Positions 6,603 to 20,703 of a DNA stretch of 64,000 bases are shown here, piece by piece. Each line of letters begins with the position of its first letter. Position 1 is the first letter of the stretch. The stretch comes from Brevibacterium sp. CS2. GTDB lineage: Bacteria; Actinomycetota; Actinomycetes; Actinomycetales; Brevibacteriaceae. Both the position numbers and the translations under genes were made by a program. Location of the stretch: assembly GCF_005280295.1 (NCBI RefSeq), contig NZ_CP040020.1:2604001-2668000 (forward strand). Direction: 5' to 3'. The notes beneath the pieces were generated by a model. It searched no databases. It was given only the letters and a program-made list of their open reading frames with translations, and was not told the DNA's origin.

Positions 6603-8831
6603 CTACAGCGCGTCGGGGTCGTCGACGCGGACCGCGACGATGTCGGCTCCGCGCATCGACCGCGATGCGACCTCTGCGGCGAGGCGCGTCGTCACTGCGC
6701 GGCCGTCGGCGATCGTGAAGCCCACGACGACCGAGTACGGCTCGTCCTCCGCGATGAGCTCGCGCACCTCGGCGGTCTCCCGCAGCACCGCGATGACCTC
6801 TCCCACGGCCTCGCGCCCGCCGCTGATCGTCACCGTCCGCGCCGCCGGCGGCAGCCCGAGCACGGCCCGGTCCGCGGACTGCTCCGCCGCCCACGGGATG
6901 GGCTCGAACCGGCTCACCACACGCTGCACCGCCTCGTCCTCGTCGAGCAGCAGCACCCGGCCACCCGCGGAGTGCGATCGCACGAGCGAGGCACCGCGCA
7001 GGCGACGCGCGATCGCCTGCTCCGTCGAACGGAGCCCCGGCCCCGGCCACAGCGTGTCGAGCAGCAGCGCCGAGGCGTACCCGCCTTCGACATAGGGCTC
7101 CGCACCGGTCGTCGCGACGACGATGCTCGGCTCCGGATCCACCGCGCCGAGCACCCGGTCACCGCCGGACCGGACGATGAGTGCGCCCGGGAACGCCCTT
7201 CCGAGCTCCTCGTACACCTTGTCGAGCCCGCTCACCACCGAGCGCACGGCGGTCGCGGAGCACTCCCGGCACGTCACCGAATCGGCCCGGTACCCGCATC
7301 GCCGGCACGCGAAGGGGCCCAGGATCGAGGCGGCGGTGAGCTTCGACTCGCACTGCGGACAGCGGGTCACCGTCCGACAGCGGGCGCACGCGATGACCGG
7401 CAGATAGCCCGCACGCGGCACCTGGACGAGCACCGCACCCGGCGCCGACGGCGCCCGGCGCGAGCGGCCGAGCGCATCGCGGACGAGCTCGAAGGCACGA
7501 GGCGGGAGGCGGCCGGCGGAGCCCGGGTCGCCGTCGGGGTCGGGCACGAACACGAGCGGAGCCGCCTGCCGACGGAGCTCGCGCGGGGCCACGATGTCCC
7601 CCACCCAGCCGGAGTCGACGAGGTGCTGTGTCTCCACGCTCCGCCCGTAGTCGAGGAGCAGCAGCGCGGACCCCTCGAGCTGCACCCGGGTGAGGAGCAC
7701 CTCACGGGCGTGCGGGTAGGGCGCGCGATGCTCGAGGTAGGAGCCGTCGGCGTCGTCGAAGCAGATGACGAGTCCCGGGTCCGGCAGCGGCGCGAAGGCC
7801 GCGGCCCGGGTGCCGATGACGAGGCGCGCGCGCCCGGTGAGTGCGGACACCCACGCGTCCCAGCGCTCCTCCTGACCCTGGTCCGCCGAGAGCCGGACCG
7901 TGACCGGGGCGAGGTCGCCGAGGCGCGCCTCGAGCGCGGCGAGCTCCCGGTGGTCGGGCACGAGCCAGAGCACGCTGCGCCCTGCGGCGAGGACGGGAGC
8001 GGCGGCCCGCAGGCCGAGGTGGATCCATCCGGTGCCGGGATCGTTGCCGGGCAGCACGGCGCAGGCGGCGCGCGGCCCGCGCACAGATCCCGCACCGTCA
8101 TCTCGGTCAACCCCGGAACCGGCACCTCGTTCATCCCCGGCACCAGGATCCGCGTCACCATCAGTACCCGGGCCACTATCCGCACCCGCATCACCATCCG
8201 CACCCGCGTGATCATCCGGACCCGGTTCCGCGGCCCAGGATTCGAGCGCGGCGAGGTAGTCGTGGAAGGCCGGCGGCTCGTCGGCGCGCGGGGTGACCTC
8301 CCCGGCCACCTGGACGAGCGCGGGCTCCGAGAGCAGGCGCCCGGGCCGGCCGAGCGCGCGCTTCTCCGCTCGGGCGTGGCGCGGCGGGATCGCTAGCCGC
8401 AGCACATCGGGCAGCGTCCCGGCGTACCGGTCCGCGATCGCCCGGCACAGCGTCAGCAGAGACGGGGTGAGGACGGGCAGCGGGGAGGTCACGCGTTCGA
8501 GCGCGGCGAGCTCGCCGACGTGCTCGGTGACCTCACGCCGTTCGAGGATGAAGCCCGAGGTCAGCCGCCCGGCGAAGCGCACCCGCACCCGCACGCCGGG
8601 CTGCGCGGTCGCGTCGAGCTTCGCGGGCACCGCGTAGTCGAAGGGCCGGGCGAGGTGCGGCAGCTGGGTCTCGACGAGGACGGCGGCGACGGGCAGGCCG
8701 TCGGCCGGGGTGATGCCGCCGCGCACCCGCAGGACTCCCCCGAGCCCGTCGCCCTCGGGCACCGGTGCGAGGGCTGAGCCGGTCGGCGCCTCGAAGAGTC
8801 CCGGGGCCGCGTCGCGCGGATCGCCGCTCAT
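6603..8831 (-). CDS. priA: Probable primosomal protein N' (PriA), helicase motifs degenerate
   Basis: A 742-residue actinobacterial PriA, the replication-restart factor that recognises stalled forks. The N-terminal DNA-binding domain (ETQLPHLARPFDYAVP) and the zinc-binding cysteines (CARCRTVTRCPQC, CRRCGYRADSVTCREC) are intact. No Walker A motif is visible, and the usual DEEH position reads FDDADG, so ATP-driven unwinding is unlikely; this loss is known for PriA of this phylum. An acidic Gly/Asp-rich insert of about 50 residues (near 195-250) precedes the ATPase-like domain. The ATG at 8831 is 7 bases past the metK stop. Confidence 0.92.
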   Translation of the reverse strand: MSGDPRDAAPGLFEAPTGSALAPVPEGDGLGGVLRVRGGITPADGLPVAAVLVETQLPHLARPFDYAVPAKLDATAQPGVRVRVRFAGRLTSGFILERREVTEHVGELAALERVTSPLPVLTPSLLTLCRAIADRYAGTLPDVLRLAIPPRHARAEKRALGRPGRLLSEPALVQVAGEVTPRADEPPAFHDYLAALESWAAEPGPDDHAGADGDAGADSGPGTDGDADPGAGDERGAGSGVDRDDGAGSVRGPRAACAVLPGNDPGTGWIHLGLRAAAPVLAAGRSVLWLVPDHRELAALEARLGDLAPVTVRLSADQGQEERWDAWVSALTGRARLVIGTRAAAFAPLPDPGLVICFDDADGSYLEHRAPYPHAREVLLTRVQLEGSALLLLDYGRSVETQHLVDSGWVGDIVAPRELRRQAAPLVFVPDPDGDPGSAGRLPPRAFELVRDALGRSRRAPSAPGAVLVQVPRAGYLPVIACARCRTVTRCPQCESKLTAASILGPFACRRCGYRADSVTCRECSATAVRSVVSGLDKVYEELGRAFPGALIVRSGGDRVLGAVDPEPSIVVATTGAEPYVEGGYASALLLDTLWPGPGLRSTEQAIARRLRGASLVRSHSAGGRVLLLDEDEAVQRVVSRFEPIPWAAEQSADRAVLGLPPAARTVTISGGREAVGEVIAVLRETAEVRELIAEDEPYSVVVGFTIADGRAVTTRLAAEVASRSMRGADIVAVRVDDPDAL

Positions 8832-8838
8832 CGGGGGA

Positions 8839-10041
8839 TCAGCTCACCTCGCGGCGCAGCGCCTCGGCGCGGTCGGTCCTCTCCCACGTGAAGGTGTCCT
8901 CGGTCCGGCCGAAGTGGCCGTAGGTCGAGGTCGCGGAGTAGATCGGGCGCCGCAGGTCGAGCGCCTCGATGATCTTCGCGGGACGGAGGTCGAACACGCT
9001 GCGGATCGCTGCGGCGATCTTCTCCGGGTCCACGGTCTCCGTGCCGAAGGTCTCGACGTAGAGGCCCACCGGCCGGGAGGAGCCGATCGCGTAGGCGACC
9101 TGGACCTCGGCGCGGTCGGCGAGGCCGGCCGCGACGACGTTCTTCGCCACCCAGCGCATCGCGTAGGCGCCCGAGCGGTCGACCTTCGAGGGGTCCTTGC
9201 CGGAGAAGGCGCCGCCGCCGTGGCGGGAGAAGCCGCCGTAGGTGTCGACGATGATCTTGCGTCCGGTGAGACCGGCGTCGCCCATCGGCCCGCCCACGAC
9301 GAAGGGTCCGGCGGGGTTGATGAAGTATTCGGTGCCGGAGGTGTCGAGACCGCGCTCGGCGAGCACCGGGTCGACGACCGTGCGGCGGATGTCGGTTTCG
9401 AGCTGGTGGGCGCCCACGGCGGCATCGTGCTGGGTGGAGACGACGATCGCCTCGATGCTCACCGGCGTGTCGCCGTCGTAGCCGATCGTCACCTGCGTCT
9501 TGCCGTCGGGGCGCAGGTAGTCGAGCTCACCGGACTTCCGGACCGTGGTGAGGCGCTCCGAGAGCCGGTGGGCGAGGTGGATGGGCAGCGGCATGAGGAC
9601 GTCGGTGGAGTTGTCGGCATAGCCGAACATCAGTCCCTGGTCGCCCGCGCCGAGCGCCGAGCCCTCGTCCTCGAGGTCGTGGGTGCCGCTGCGGTGCTCG
9701 AGCGAGGTCGTCACGCCGGAGCTGATGTCGGCCGACTGCGAGCCGATCGACACCGACACACCGCACGAGTGCCCGTCGAAGCCCTTGTCCGAGGAGTCGT
9801 AGCCGATCCCGGTGATGACCTCGCGCACGAGGTTCGCGACGTCGGCGTAGCCGCTCGTCGTCACCTCGCCGGCGACGTGGACGAGCCCCGTGGTGACGAG
9901 GGTCTCGACGGCCACCCGGGCGTGCGGGTCCTGGGACAGGAGGGAGTCGAGGACGGCATCGCTGATCTGGTCGCAGATCTTGTCGGGATGGCCCTCGGTC
10001 ACGGATTCGGACGTGAATTGGCGCAGCGCTGAAGAAGTCAC
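8839..10041 (-). CDS. metK: S-adenosylmethionine synthetase
   Basis: MetK forms SAM from methionine and ATP. At 400 residues it has normal family length. Signatures seen are the N-terminal [15 protein letters not shown], the ATP-binding [12 protein letters not shown], and [16 protein letters not shown]. It starts with GTG at 10041, nine bases after coaBC. It is conserved next to coaBC and priA in actinobacteria, and it supplies the methyl donor used by RsmB and other methyltransferases. Confidence 0.98.
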   Translation of the reverse strand: MTSSALRQFTSESVTEGHPDKICDQISDAVLDSLLSQDPHARVAVETLVTTGLVHVAGEVTTSGYADVANLVREVITGIGYDSSDKGFDGHSCGVSVSIGSQSADISSGVTTSLEHRSGTHDLEDEGSALGAGDQGLMFGYADNSTDVLMPLPIHLAHRLSERLTTVRKSGELDYLRPDGKTQVTIGYDGDTPVSIEAIVVSTQHDAAVGAHQLETDIRRTVVDPVLAERGLDTSGTEYFINPAGPFVVGGPMGDAGLTGRKIIVDTYGGFSRHGGGAFSGKDPSKVDRSGAYAMRWVAKNVVAAGLADRAEVQVAYAIGSSRPVGLYVETFGTETVDPEKIAAAIRSVFDLRPAKIIEALDLRRPIYSATSTYGHFGRTEDTFTWERTDRAEALRREVS

Positions 10042-10050
10042 GCCCCCATC

Positions 10051-11319
10051 CTAGCGATCGAGGACGGACACGAGTCCGGAGATGACCTTCTGCGACACCT
10101 CGGCCTTGGTGCCCGAGGCGCGGGCCACCTCGGTGACCGCGTCGCCGCTGCGGGCGTAGAGGATCACCGAGTTCGACTCGGTGCCGAAGGCCTGACCGGC
10201 GGACACGTCGTTGAGGACGAGCAGGTCGCAGCCCTTGCGGAGCAGCTTGGCGCGGGCGAGCTGCTCGATCCCGGCGTCCGGGGACCCGGTCTCCGCGGCG
10301 AAGCCGACGATGAGCTGGCCGGGGGCGCGGGTCCGTACGAGGCCGGCGAGGATGTCGGGATTCTGCACGAGCTCGAGCCGCAGGCCGGCGTCGCCGTCCT
10401 TCTTCATCTTGTGCGCGGCGACCTCGGCCGGCCGGTAGTCGGACACGGCGGCGCACATGATGACGACGTCGGAGTCCGGCTGGGCGGCCTCGGCCGCGGC
10501 CTGGAGCTCCGCGGTGGTCTCGACGTGCTCGACGGTCACGGTTCCGGGAAGCTCGGCGAGCACCTCGGCGGCGACGTTGGCCGCGACGAGGCGCACGCGG
10601 GCGCCGGACCGGGCCGCGGCCGCGGCGAGCGCCGCGCCCTGCTTGCCCGAGGACCGGTTGCCGAGGAAGCGGACGGGGTCGAGCGGCTCCCGGGTGCCGC
10701 CGGCGGTGACGAGCACGTTCCGGCCAGAGAGCGGGGTGCCGGACTCCTCGCCCGAGGCGCCCTCTACCGCGGTGCTCTCCTTGACCGAGGCGCTCACAGC
10801 ATGGGCCGCCAGCGCAGCGGCGACGATGTCGCCGGGCTCGGGCAGGCGCCCGGGGCCGGAGTCGGCGCCGGTGAGGCGGCCGCTCGCGGGGTCGATGACG
10901 TGCATCCCGCGGGAACGCAGGGTGGAGACGTTGTCGACGGTCGCCGGGTTCTGCCACATCTCGGTGTGCATCGCCGGGGCCGCGACGACGGGTGCGGTGG
11001 TGGTGAGGACGGTGGCGGTGAGGAGGTCGTCGGCGATCCCGGCCCGCAGCCGGGCGAGCAGGTCCGCGGTCGCCGGGGCGATGACGACGAGCTCGGCGTC
11101 CTGGCCGATGCGCACGTGCTCGACCTCGTCGACGCGGGTGAACACGTCTGTCGCCACGGGCTGCCCGCTCAGGGCCTCCCAGGTGGCGGCGCCGACGAAC
11201 TCGAGCGCGGCCCGGGTGGGGACGACCCGCACCGTATGACCGCGCTCCCTGAGCTCGCGCACGACATGGCAGGCCTTGTAGGCCGCGATGCCGCCTGCGA
11301 CGCCGAGGACGATCCTCAC
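10051..11319 (-). CDS. coaBC: Bifunctional phosphopantothenoylcysteine decarboxylase / synthetase
   Basis: CoaBC carries out two consecutive steps of coenzyme A synthesis: ligation of cysteine to 4'-phosphopantothenate, then decarboxylation. The N-terminal CoaC flavoprotein half begins [20 protein letters not shown], with the catalytic His region PAMHTEMW. The CoaB half contains [20 protein letters not shown] and [12 protein letters not shown], followed by AAVSDYRP. The 422-residue length is typical. The GTG start at 11319 overlaps the rpoZ stop by four bases. Confidence 0.96.
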   Translation of the reverse strand: MRIVLGVAGGIAAYKACHVVRELRERGHTVRVVPTRAALEFVGAATWEALSGQPVATDVFTRVDEVEHVRIGQDAELVVIAPATADLLARLRAGIADDLLTATVLTTTAPVVAAPAMHTEMWQNPATVDNVSTLRSRGMHVIDPASGRLTGADSGPGRLPEPGDIVAAALAAHAVSASVKESTAVEGASGEESGTPLSGRNVLVTAGGTREPLDPVRFLGNRSSGKQGAALAAAAARSGARVRLVAANVAAEVLAELPGTVTVEHVETTAELQAAAEAAQPDSDVVIMCAAVSDYRPAEVAAHKMKKDGDAGLRLELVQNPDILAGLVRTRAPGQLIVGFAAETGSPDAGIEQLARAKLLRKGCDLLVLNDVSAGQAFGTESNSVILYARSGDAVTEVARASGTKAEVSQKVISGLVSVLDR

Positions 11320-11633
11320 TGCTCGGGGAGCTCCTCGACCGGCATGCTGAAGTCCTCGACGACCGGCGGGGCGAAGTCGGACTCGCGGGGCTCACGGATG
11401 AGGATCTTGCCCTCGTTGATCTCACGCAGCGCGATCGACAGGGGCTTCTGGTTGGGCTCGGGGGTCACCAGCGGGCCGACGTTCTCGAGCAGGCCCTCCT
11501 GGAGCTGCGCGTAGTACGCGTTGATCTGCCGGGCGCGGCGCGAGGCCTCGATGACGAGTTCGTACTTCGAATCGGTCACCGCCAGCAGATCGTCGATCGG
11601 CGGGTTGGTGATACCTTCGGGTTCTCCGGACAC
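11316..11633 (-). CDS. rpoZ: DNA-directed RNA polymerase omega subunit
   Basis: A 105-residue omega subunit that helps assemble RNA polymerase. The conserved segment is [18 protein letters not shown] followed by [15 protein letters not shown]. Its position between gmk and coaBC is the standard actinobacterial order. The GTG start directly abuts the gmk stop, and its own stop overlaps the coaBC start. Confidence 0.96.
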   Translation of the reverse strand: MSGEPEGITNPPIDDLLAVTDSKYELVIEASRRARQINAYYAQLQEGLLENVGPLVTPEPNQKPLSIALREINEGKILIREPRESDFAPPVVEDFSMPVEELPEQ

Positions 11634-12245
11634 TCAGACTCCATTTGACTCGGGGCTGCCGACCGGTTCGGCGGAACCGTCGGCGGGGCTGTCGACCGAC
11701 AGCCCCATCAATCCTACTAGGTCCTGCGCGGCAGCACGAACATCGTGGTTGACCACCGTGTGGTCGAACTCCGATTCGGCGGCGAGCTCGGCCTTCGCGG
11801 TCTCGAGCCGACGCGCCTGCTCCTCCGGGGTCTCGGTGCCGCGGCCGATGAGCCGGCGCACGAGCTCCGACCAGCTCGGCGGGGCGAGGAACACGAACCG
11901 CGCCTCGGGCAGCGCCTCCTTGACCTGGCGGGCCCCCTGCAGGTCGATCTCGAGCAGCGGGGCGTGCCCGCTCTCGAGTGCTTCCCGGACGGGCCCGGCC
12001 GGTGTGCCGTAGCGGTAGCGGCCGTGCACGGTCGCGTACTCGAGGAGCTCCCCGGCGGCGATCATCGCGTCGAACTCCTCCTCCGTCCGGAAGAGGTAGT
12101 GCACCCCGTCGACCTCGCCCGGACGGGCGGGCCGGGTGGTCGCCGAGACGGAGAACCACACCTGTGGGAAGTGCTCGCGGATGTACGCGCTGACGGTGCC
12201 CTTGCCGACCGCGGTCGGCCCGGCGAGAACGGTGAGAGTGTTCAC
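11634..12245 (-). CDS. gmk: Guanylate kinase
   Basis: Gmk phosphorylates GMP to GDP. The 203-residue protein has the P-loop [10 protein letters not shown], the GMP-binding motif [19 protein letters not shown] and ERG-type lid residues ([12 protein letters not shown]). The GTG start at 12245 overlaps the mihF stop as GTGA. The Ser/Glu/Pro-rich C-terminal tail after about residue 185 is not conserved. Confidence 0.97.
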   Translation of the reverse strand: MNTLTVLAGPTAVGKGTVSAYIREHFPQVWFSVSATTRPARPGEVDGVHYLFRTEEEFDAMIAAGELLEYATVHGRYRYGTPAGPVREALESGHAPLLEIDLQGARQVKEALPEARFVFLAPPSWSELVRRLIGRGTETPEEQARRLETAKAELAAESEFDHTVVNHDVRAAAQDLVGLMGLSVDSPADGSAEPVGSPESNGV

Positions 12246-12559
12246 GAAGCTCCGAACTTCGCCAGCAGCGCGGCGCGCTGGTGGACCCCGAGGCCCTTGA
12301 GACGGCGGGAGGCGGCGATGCCGATCTCCTCCATCAGGGCGCTCGCGCGCCGGTCGCCGACGCCGGGCAGCGAGCGGAGCAGGTCGTGGACCTTCATCTT
12401 GCTCAGCGCCTCATCGGATCCGGCCCGGTCGAGCACGGCGGACAGCGTCGTCCGCCCCGCCTTGAGCTCGGTCTTGACCTCCGCGCGCGCCTGCCGCGCC
12501 TTGAACGCCTTGTCCAGGGCGGCCGCCCGCTGCTCCGGCGTCAATGGTTCGAGTGCCAC
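12242..12559 (-). CDS. mihF: Actinobacterial integration host factor (mIHF)
   Basis: A 105-residue nucleoid-associated DNA-binding protein of the mycobacterial IHF type, unrelated to the IHF/HU fold. The conserved core contains [24 protein letters not shown] and the helix-two-turn-helix [21 protein letters not shown]. It starts with GTG behind a good AGGAG. It lies between pyrF and gmk, as in mycobacteria and streptomycetes. Confidence 0.96.
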   Translation of the reverse strand: MALEPLTPEQRAAALDKAFKARQARAEVKTELKAGRTTLSAVLDRAGSDEALSKMKVHDLLRSLPGVGDRRASALMEEIGIAASRRLKGLGVHQRAALLAKFGAS

Positions 12560-12604
12560 GTCTACTCCTCGTCAAGAGAATGTTCCTTGCAGGGGAAGGT
12601 CTCC

Positions 12605-13494
12605 TCAGTCTAGACGCATCCGCTGCCGGAGCACATGGGTGATCTCGTCCATCGCTCCAGACAGGCCCGCCCGGTCCGGTCCGGCGGCGAGCACCGAGCG
12701 CGAGGCGCTGACGAGCACCCGGCCGGCGGTGAAGGAGTCGCCGAACACCGCCGCAAGATCGTCCGGTGTCCCGCCCTGCGCCCCGAAGCCGGGCGCGAGC
12801 ACCGGGCAGGTGAGCTGTGCGGGGTCGATCCCAAGGGCCGGCATCGCGCCCCCGATCGTGGCGCCGATGACCACGCCGGCCCGCGGTGATCCGACCTCGG
12901 CGTTGAACTCCTCCACGCCGGCGATGACCTCCGCAGCGACCGGCCGACCGGCCGGGGTGAGAGCGTGCTGGACCTGCGGCCCGTCGGGGTTCGAGGTGAG
13001 CGCGAGGACGAACACCCCGGTCCCGCACTCCCGGGCCGCGTCGAGCGCGGGGGCGAGCGAGCCGAAGCCGAGGTAGGGCGAGAGCGTCACGGCGTCCGCG
13101 CACAGCGGCGAGGCCGGGTCCATGTACGCCTGGGCGTAGCCGGCCATCGTCGAGCCGATGTCCCCGCGCTTGATGTCGAGCACGCTGAGGAGGTCCGCGG
13201 CGCGCGCGGCGGCGAGCACCTCCTCGAGGACGGCCACACCGGCGGAGCCGAAGCGCTCGTAGAACGCCGACTGCGGCTTGACGAGGCCCACTCGACCGGC
13301 GGCGGCCTCGATGACGGCGAGCGAGAAGGTGCGGGCGCCGTCCGCGGTGTCCGGCAGACCCCAGTCGGCAAGCAGCCCGGCGTGCGGGTCGATGCCCACG
13401 CACAGGGCCGAGGTGCGCACGGCCGCAGGCCACGCGCGCCCGAAGTCCCGCGTGCCCGGCTCCGCGGTGACCGGCTCCCCCGGCTTCCGCTCGT

Positions 13495-13498
<4 letters not shown>
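12605..13498 (-). CDS. pyrF: Orotidine 5'-phosphate decarboxylase (long form)
   Basis: PyrF decarboxylates OMP to UMP, the last step of de novo UMP synthesis. At 297 residues it belongs to the longer mycobacterial/type 2 class. The catalytic segment reads [15 protein letters not shown], and the phosphate-binding end [12 protein letters not shown]. The ATG at 13498 overlaps the carB stop as ATGA, so it is coupled to carbamoyl phosphate synthesis. Confidence 0.96.
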
Positions 13499-16767
<3,269 letters not shown>

Positions 16768-16779
16768 TTCGGGTTCTCC

Positions 16780-17934
16780 TTAGAGCGCGGCTGCGCGGGA
16801 CTCGGTCATGAGGTCGACGAAGCGGTCGAACAGGCCGCGGGAGTCGTGGGGGCCGGCGGCGGACTCCGGGTGGAACTGCACCGAGAACGCCGGGGCGTCG
16901 AGGCAGCGCAGGCCCTCGACGACGTCGTCGTTGAGGCACACGTGGCTGACCTCGACCCGGCCGAAGGCGGCGTCCGCCGGGGCGTCGACGGGGCCGTCGA
17001 GCGGGGCGTCGACGGCGAAGCCGTGGTTCTGGGCGGTGATCTCCACCCGGCCGGAGGCGCGGTCGAGGACCGGCTGGTTCATGCCGCGGTGGCCGAACTT
17101 GAGCTTGTAGGTGTCGAAGCCGAGCGCGCGGCCGAGCAGCTGGTTGCCGAAGCAGATCCCGAACACCGGGACGCGCTCGGCGAGCAGCCGGCGCAGCACC
17201 GCGACCTGGTGGTCGGCGGTCGCCGGGTCCCCGGGCCCGTTGGAGAAGAACACGCCGTCGGCGCCGAGCTCCGCGATCCGCTCGTACGGGGTGGTCGCGG
17301 GCACGACGTGCACCTCGATGCCGCGGGCGGCGAGCTGCGCAGGGGTCTCGGACTTGATGCCGAGGTCGTAGGCGACGACGGTGAACCGCTTCTCCCCCTC
17401 CGCCGGGACGACGAGCTCGTCGTCCCGGGACACCTCGGAGGCGAGCTCGGAGCCGCTCATGCGAGGGGCGTCGGTCACGGCGGCGAGCAGCTCGGACACC
17501 GGGCGGGAGGCGGCCTCCCCGGAGAAGATGCCCATCCGCATCGCGCCGCGCTCGCGCAGGTGGAGAGTGAGCGCACGGGTGTCGACGCCGGAGATGCCGA
17601 CGATCCCGAGCCGGGCCAGCCGCGCCTCGAGGTCCTCGGTGGCACGCCAGTTCGAGGAGATCCGCGAGGCATCGCGCACGACGTACCCGGCGACCCAGCA
17701 GCGCAGCGACTCGTCGTCGGCATCGTTGACGCCGGTGTTGCCGATGTGCGGTGCCGTCTGCACGACGATCTGCCGGTGGTAGGACGGGTCCGTGAGCGTC
17801 TCCTGGTACCCGGTCATGCCGGTGACGAACACCGCCTCGCCGATCGTCTCACCCTCCGCGCCGTAGGCCCGGCCGGTCAGGGTGCGGCCGTCCTCGAGCA
17901 CGAGGACGGCGGGTGTGGTGGACAGCAGGTTCAC
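16780..17934 (-). CDS. carA: Carbamoyl phosphate synthase, small (glutaminase) subunit
   Basis: CarA hydrolyses glutamine and passes ammonia to CarB. It has 384 residues. The N-terminal CPSase domain has [17 protein letters not shown], and the class I amidotransferase domain has the nucleophile in [12 protein letters not shown] and the His/Glu pair in [12 protein letters not shown]. The GTG at 17934 was chosen because [16 protein letters not shown] aligns with family N-termini and makes a GTGA overlap with the upstream gene. Confidence 0.97.
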   Translation of the reverse strand: MNLLSTTPAVLVLEDGRTLTGRAYGAEGETIGEAVFVTGMTGYQETLTDPSYHRQIVVQTAPHIGNTGVNDADDESLRCWVAGYVVRDASRISSNWRATEDLEARLARLGIVGISGVDTRALTLHLRERGAMRMGIFSGEAASRPVSELLAAVTDAPRMSGSELASEVSRDDELVVPAEGEKRFTVVAYDLGIKSETPAQLAARGIEVHVVPATTPYERIAELGADGVFFSNGPGDPATADHQVAVLRRLLAERVPVFGICFGNQLLGRALGFDTYKLKFGHRGMNQPVLDRASGRVEITAQNHGFAVDAPLDGPVDAPADAAFGRVEVSHVCLNDDVVEGLRCLDAPAFSVQFHPESAAGPHDSRGLFDRFVDLMTESRAAAL

Positions 17935-18428
17935 GAATTCTCCCCGATGAGCTGGCGGATGTGGTCGATGGTGGGGGTGCGGTCGGCGGCGGTGCGGGTG
18001 CGGAACCCGGTGTCCACCGGTGTGTCGCCGAGGCGCCAGGTGATGACGATGAGCCCGTCCTTCTCGACGAACTTCCCGATCATCCCGCTCGCGGTGGTGA
18101 TGCCGGTGATCGCGGCGGCGGGGATGAGGAGGTCGTCCACGCCGTCGCGGTCGATGATGACCCCGTCGTCGGCGACGGACAGGAACGCCGAGGTGCGCAG
18201 GCCGAGGCCGTGGGCGGCGACCCGCTCGAGCGGCTGCTCGGACAGGGTGGTCGCGACGTACATCCCGGCGACCGGTTCGGTGCGCACCGGCATCCCCTCG
18301 ACCGGCCGCGACGGGGCGGGGAACTGTGCCGACTGGGAGCGCTGCCGGGAGCGCCAGCCCCACCACACGAGGGCGAACAGGACGATGACGACGGCGACGA
18401 CGATGAGCGCGGGGATCAGGCGATCCAT
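17931..18428 (-). CDS. Small membrane-anchored protein in the pyr operon (Rv1382-like)
   Basis: A 165-residue protein of unknown function with one N-terminal membrane helix ([19 protein letters not shown]) and a soluble domain that looks beta-rich, possibly PH-like. It begins with ATG at 18428, overlapping the pyrC 3' end by 13 bases, and ends in a GTGA overlap with carA, so it is tightly coupled to pyrimidine synthesis. A gene of this kind sits between pyrC and carA in many actinobacteria; Rv1382 of M. tuberculosis is the positional counterpart I recall. No catalytic motif is visible, and nothing shows whether it affects the neighbouring enzymes. Confidence 0.75.
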   Translation of the reverse strand: MDRLIPALIVVAVVIVLFALVWWGWRSRQRSQSAQFPAPSRPVEGMPVRTEPVAGMYVATTLSEQPLERVAAHGLGLRTSAFLSVADDGVIIDRDGVDDLLIPAAAITGITTASGMIGKFVEKDGLIVITWRLGDTPVDTGFRTRTAADRTPTIDHIRQLIGENS

Positions 18429-19723
18429 GTTCCACCTCGTGCGATCGGGTGCGGGTCGGCGAGCGCGGAGCCGGCCACGACTCGGTGCCCGTAGAGGAAG
18501 GTGTCGACGATCCGGGTCGAGACGGTGAAGCCGGTGAACGGGTTGTTGCGGCCCATCGTGGCGTGCTCGGCGGGGTCGATGCGGACCTCCGCCTCCGGGT
18601 CGACGAGCACGAGGTTCGCCCCGCGCCCGGTCTCGATCCGGCCCTGTTCGGGCAGTCCGGAGATCTCCGCCGGGCGGGTGCTCATCACGCGGGCCACGTC
18701 GGCGAAGTCGAAGTCGAAGTCGCGCATCGCCTCGACGACGATCGCGAGCGCGGTCTCCATCCCCACCATGCCCATCGCGGCCGCCGTCCACTCGCAGCAC
18801 TTGTGCTCGGAGGTATGGGGGGCGTGGTCGGTGCCGACGACGTCGATGGTGCCGTCGGCGAGCCCGGCCCGCACGGCGTCGACGTCGGCCTGCGTGCGCA
18901 GCGGCGGGTTGACCTTGTAGAGCGGGTCATAGGTGCGCACGAGCTCGTCGGTGAGCATGAGGTGGTGCGGGGTGACCTCGGCGGTGACGCGCACGCCGCG
19001 GGACTTGGCCCAGCGCACGAGCTCGACGCTGCCGGCGGTCGACAGGTGGCACACGTGGAGGCGGGAGCCGACGTGCTCGGCCAGCAGGATGTCGCGGGCG
19101 ATGATCGCCTCCTCGGCGACGGCCGGCCAGCCGGGCAGCCCGAGCTCGGCGGACACCGTGCCCTCATTCATCTGCGCGCCCTCGGTGAGCCGGGGCTCCT
19201 GCGAGTGCTGGGCGATGATCCCGTCGAAGGTCTTGACGTACTCGAGCGCCCGGCGCATGAGCAGCGGGTCGGCGACGCACAGGCCGTCGTCGGAGAAGAT
19301 CCGCACCCCGGCCGCGCTGCGGGCCATCGCTCCGAGCTCGGCGAGCTGGGTGCCCTGCTGGCCGGTGGTGACGGCGCCGATCGGCACGACCTCCGTCCAG
19401 CCGGCCTCGCGGCCGAGGTTCCACACCTGTTCGACGACGCCGGCGGTGTCGGCGACCGGAGCGGTGTTCGCCATCGCGTGGACGGCGGTGTAGCCGCCGC
19501 GGGCCGCGGACTGCGAGCCGGTGAGCACGGTCTCGGCGTCCTCCCGGCCGGGCTCGCGCAGATGGGTGTGGAGGTCGACGAGGCCGGGCAGCGCGACGAG
19601 GCCGCGGGCGTCGATGACGACGTCGGGGTCGCTGAGCGCGTCGACGAAGCGGCCGCCGGAGATCGCGAGGTCGCGCGGGCCGGCGCCGAGCACCGACGCC
19701 CCCTGGATGAGATACGAGGTCAC
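18416..19723 (-). CDS. pyrC: Dihydroorotase
   Basis: PyrC cyclises carbamoyl-aspartate to dihydroorotate. The 435-residue type I enzyme shows the metal site [10 protein letters not shown], the later His residues HVCHLST and the catalytic Asp in [12 protein letters not shown]. The GTG at 19723 gives the expected N-terminus ([13 protein letters not shown]) and a GTGA overlap with pyrB. It lies in the operon order pyrR-pyrB-pyrC. Confidence 0.96.
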   Translation of the reverse strand: MTSYLIQGASVLGAGPRDLAISGGRFVDALSDPDVVIDARGLVALPGLVDLHTHLREPGREDAETVLTGSQSAARGGYTAVHAMANTAPVADTAGVVEQVWNLGREAGWTEVVPIGAVTTGQQGTQLAELGAMARSAAGVRIFSDDGLCVADPLLMRRALEYVKTFDGIIAQHSQEPRLTEGAQMNEGTVSAELGLPGWPAVAEEAIIARDILLAEHVGSRLHVCHLSTAGSVELVRWAKSRGVRVTAEVTPHHLMLTDELVRTYDPLYKVNPPLRTQADVDAVRAGLADGTIDVVGTDHAPHTSEHKCCEWTAAAMGMVGMETALAIVVEAMRDFDFDFADVARVMSTRPAEISGLPEQGRIETGRGANLVLVDPEAEVRIDPAEHATMGRNNPFTGFTVSTRIVDTFLYGHRVVAGSALADPHPIARGGTWIA

Positions 19724-20703
19724 GGTCGTCCTTCCGAATCGGTGCCGATGAGGAGTCTGTAGAGGGCCGCCATGCGCACGGCGACGCCGTTCTCGACCTG
19801 GTCGAGGATGACGGCGCGCGGGGAGTCCGCGGCGGCGGCGCTGATCTCGAACCCCCGGTTCATCGGTCCCGGGTGCATGATCGCGGTGTGCTCGGGCAGG
19901 GCGCGCCAGCGCTGCTCGGTGAGCCCCCACAGGCGCGTGTACTCCCGCGGGTTGGGGAAGAAGGACTGGTGCATCCGCTCGAGCTGGACACGGAGCATCA
20001 TCACCGCGTCGAAGCTGTGGGCGGCGAGCGCCTCGTCGAGGTCGTAGAACACCTCGGCCGGCCACGCGTCGACGCCCCACGGCATGAGGGTGGGCGGGCC
20101 GACGAGCACGACGCGGGCGCCGAGCGCGGTGAGCAGGTGGACGTTTGAGCGGGCGACGCGGGAGTGGAGGACGTCGCCGACGATCGCGACGGTGGCCCCG
20201 GACAGGTCGCGTCCGCGGGCGCCCTCGGCGGGCCCGGAGGCCGGGGCCCCGGCGAGTACGCGGCGCAGGGTGAAGGCGTCGAGGAGCGCCTGGGTGGGGT
20301 GCTCGTGGGTGCCGTCGCCCGCGTTGAGGATCGGCACGTCGATCCAGCCGGAGGTCGCCATCCGCTGCGGGGTGCCGGAGCCGCTGTGGCGCACGACGAC
20401 GGCATCGGCGCCCATCGCCGACAGCGTCTGGATGGTGTCCTGCAGGCTCTCGCCCTTCGACACGCTCGAACCCTTGGCGGAGAAGTTGATGACGTCGGCG
20501 GACAGGCGCTTGGCGGCGGCCTCGAAGGACAGCCGGGTGCGGGTCGAGTCCTCGAAGAAGAGGTTGACGACGGTGCGGCCGCGCAGCACGGGGATCTTCT
20601 TGACCTCGCGCTCGGCGACCTGCGTCATCTCCTCGGCGACGTCGAGGAGGTCGACGGCGTCGTCGTGGGCGAGGTCGGCGGTGGACAGCAGGTGGCGCAT
20701 CAC
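19720..20703 (-). CDS. pyrB: Aspartate carbamoyltransferase, catalytic subunit
   Basis: PyrB joins carbamoyl phosphate and aspartate to form carbamoyl-aspartate. The 327-residue protein has the carbamoyl phosphate loop [13 protein letters not shown], and [20 protein letters not shown]. No PyrI regulatory subunit is present, as usual in this phylum. The ATG at 20703 overlaps the pyrR stop by four bases. Confidence 0.97.
   Translation of the reverse strand: MMRHLLSTADLAHDDAVDLLDVAEEMTQVAEREVKKIPVLRGRTVVNLFFEDSTRTRLSFEAAAKRLSADVINFSAKGSSVSKGESLQDTIQTLSAMGADAVVVRHSGSGTPQRMATSGWIDVPILNAGDGTHEHPTQALLDAFTLRRVLAGAPASGPAEGARGRDLSGATVAIVGDVLHSRVARSNVHLLTALGARVVLVGPPTLMPWGVDAWPAEVFYDLDEALAAHSFDAVMMLRVQLERMHQSFFPNPREYTRLWGLTEQRWRALPEHTAIMHPGPMNRGFEISAAAADSPRAVILDQVENGVAVRMAALYRLLIGTDSEGRP

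Noticed and set aside
8172..8232. CRISPR or regulatory repeat in the CATCCGCACCCG units
   Set aside because: They lie inside priA in frame and encode an acidic low-complexity insert.
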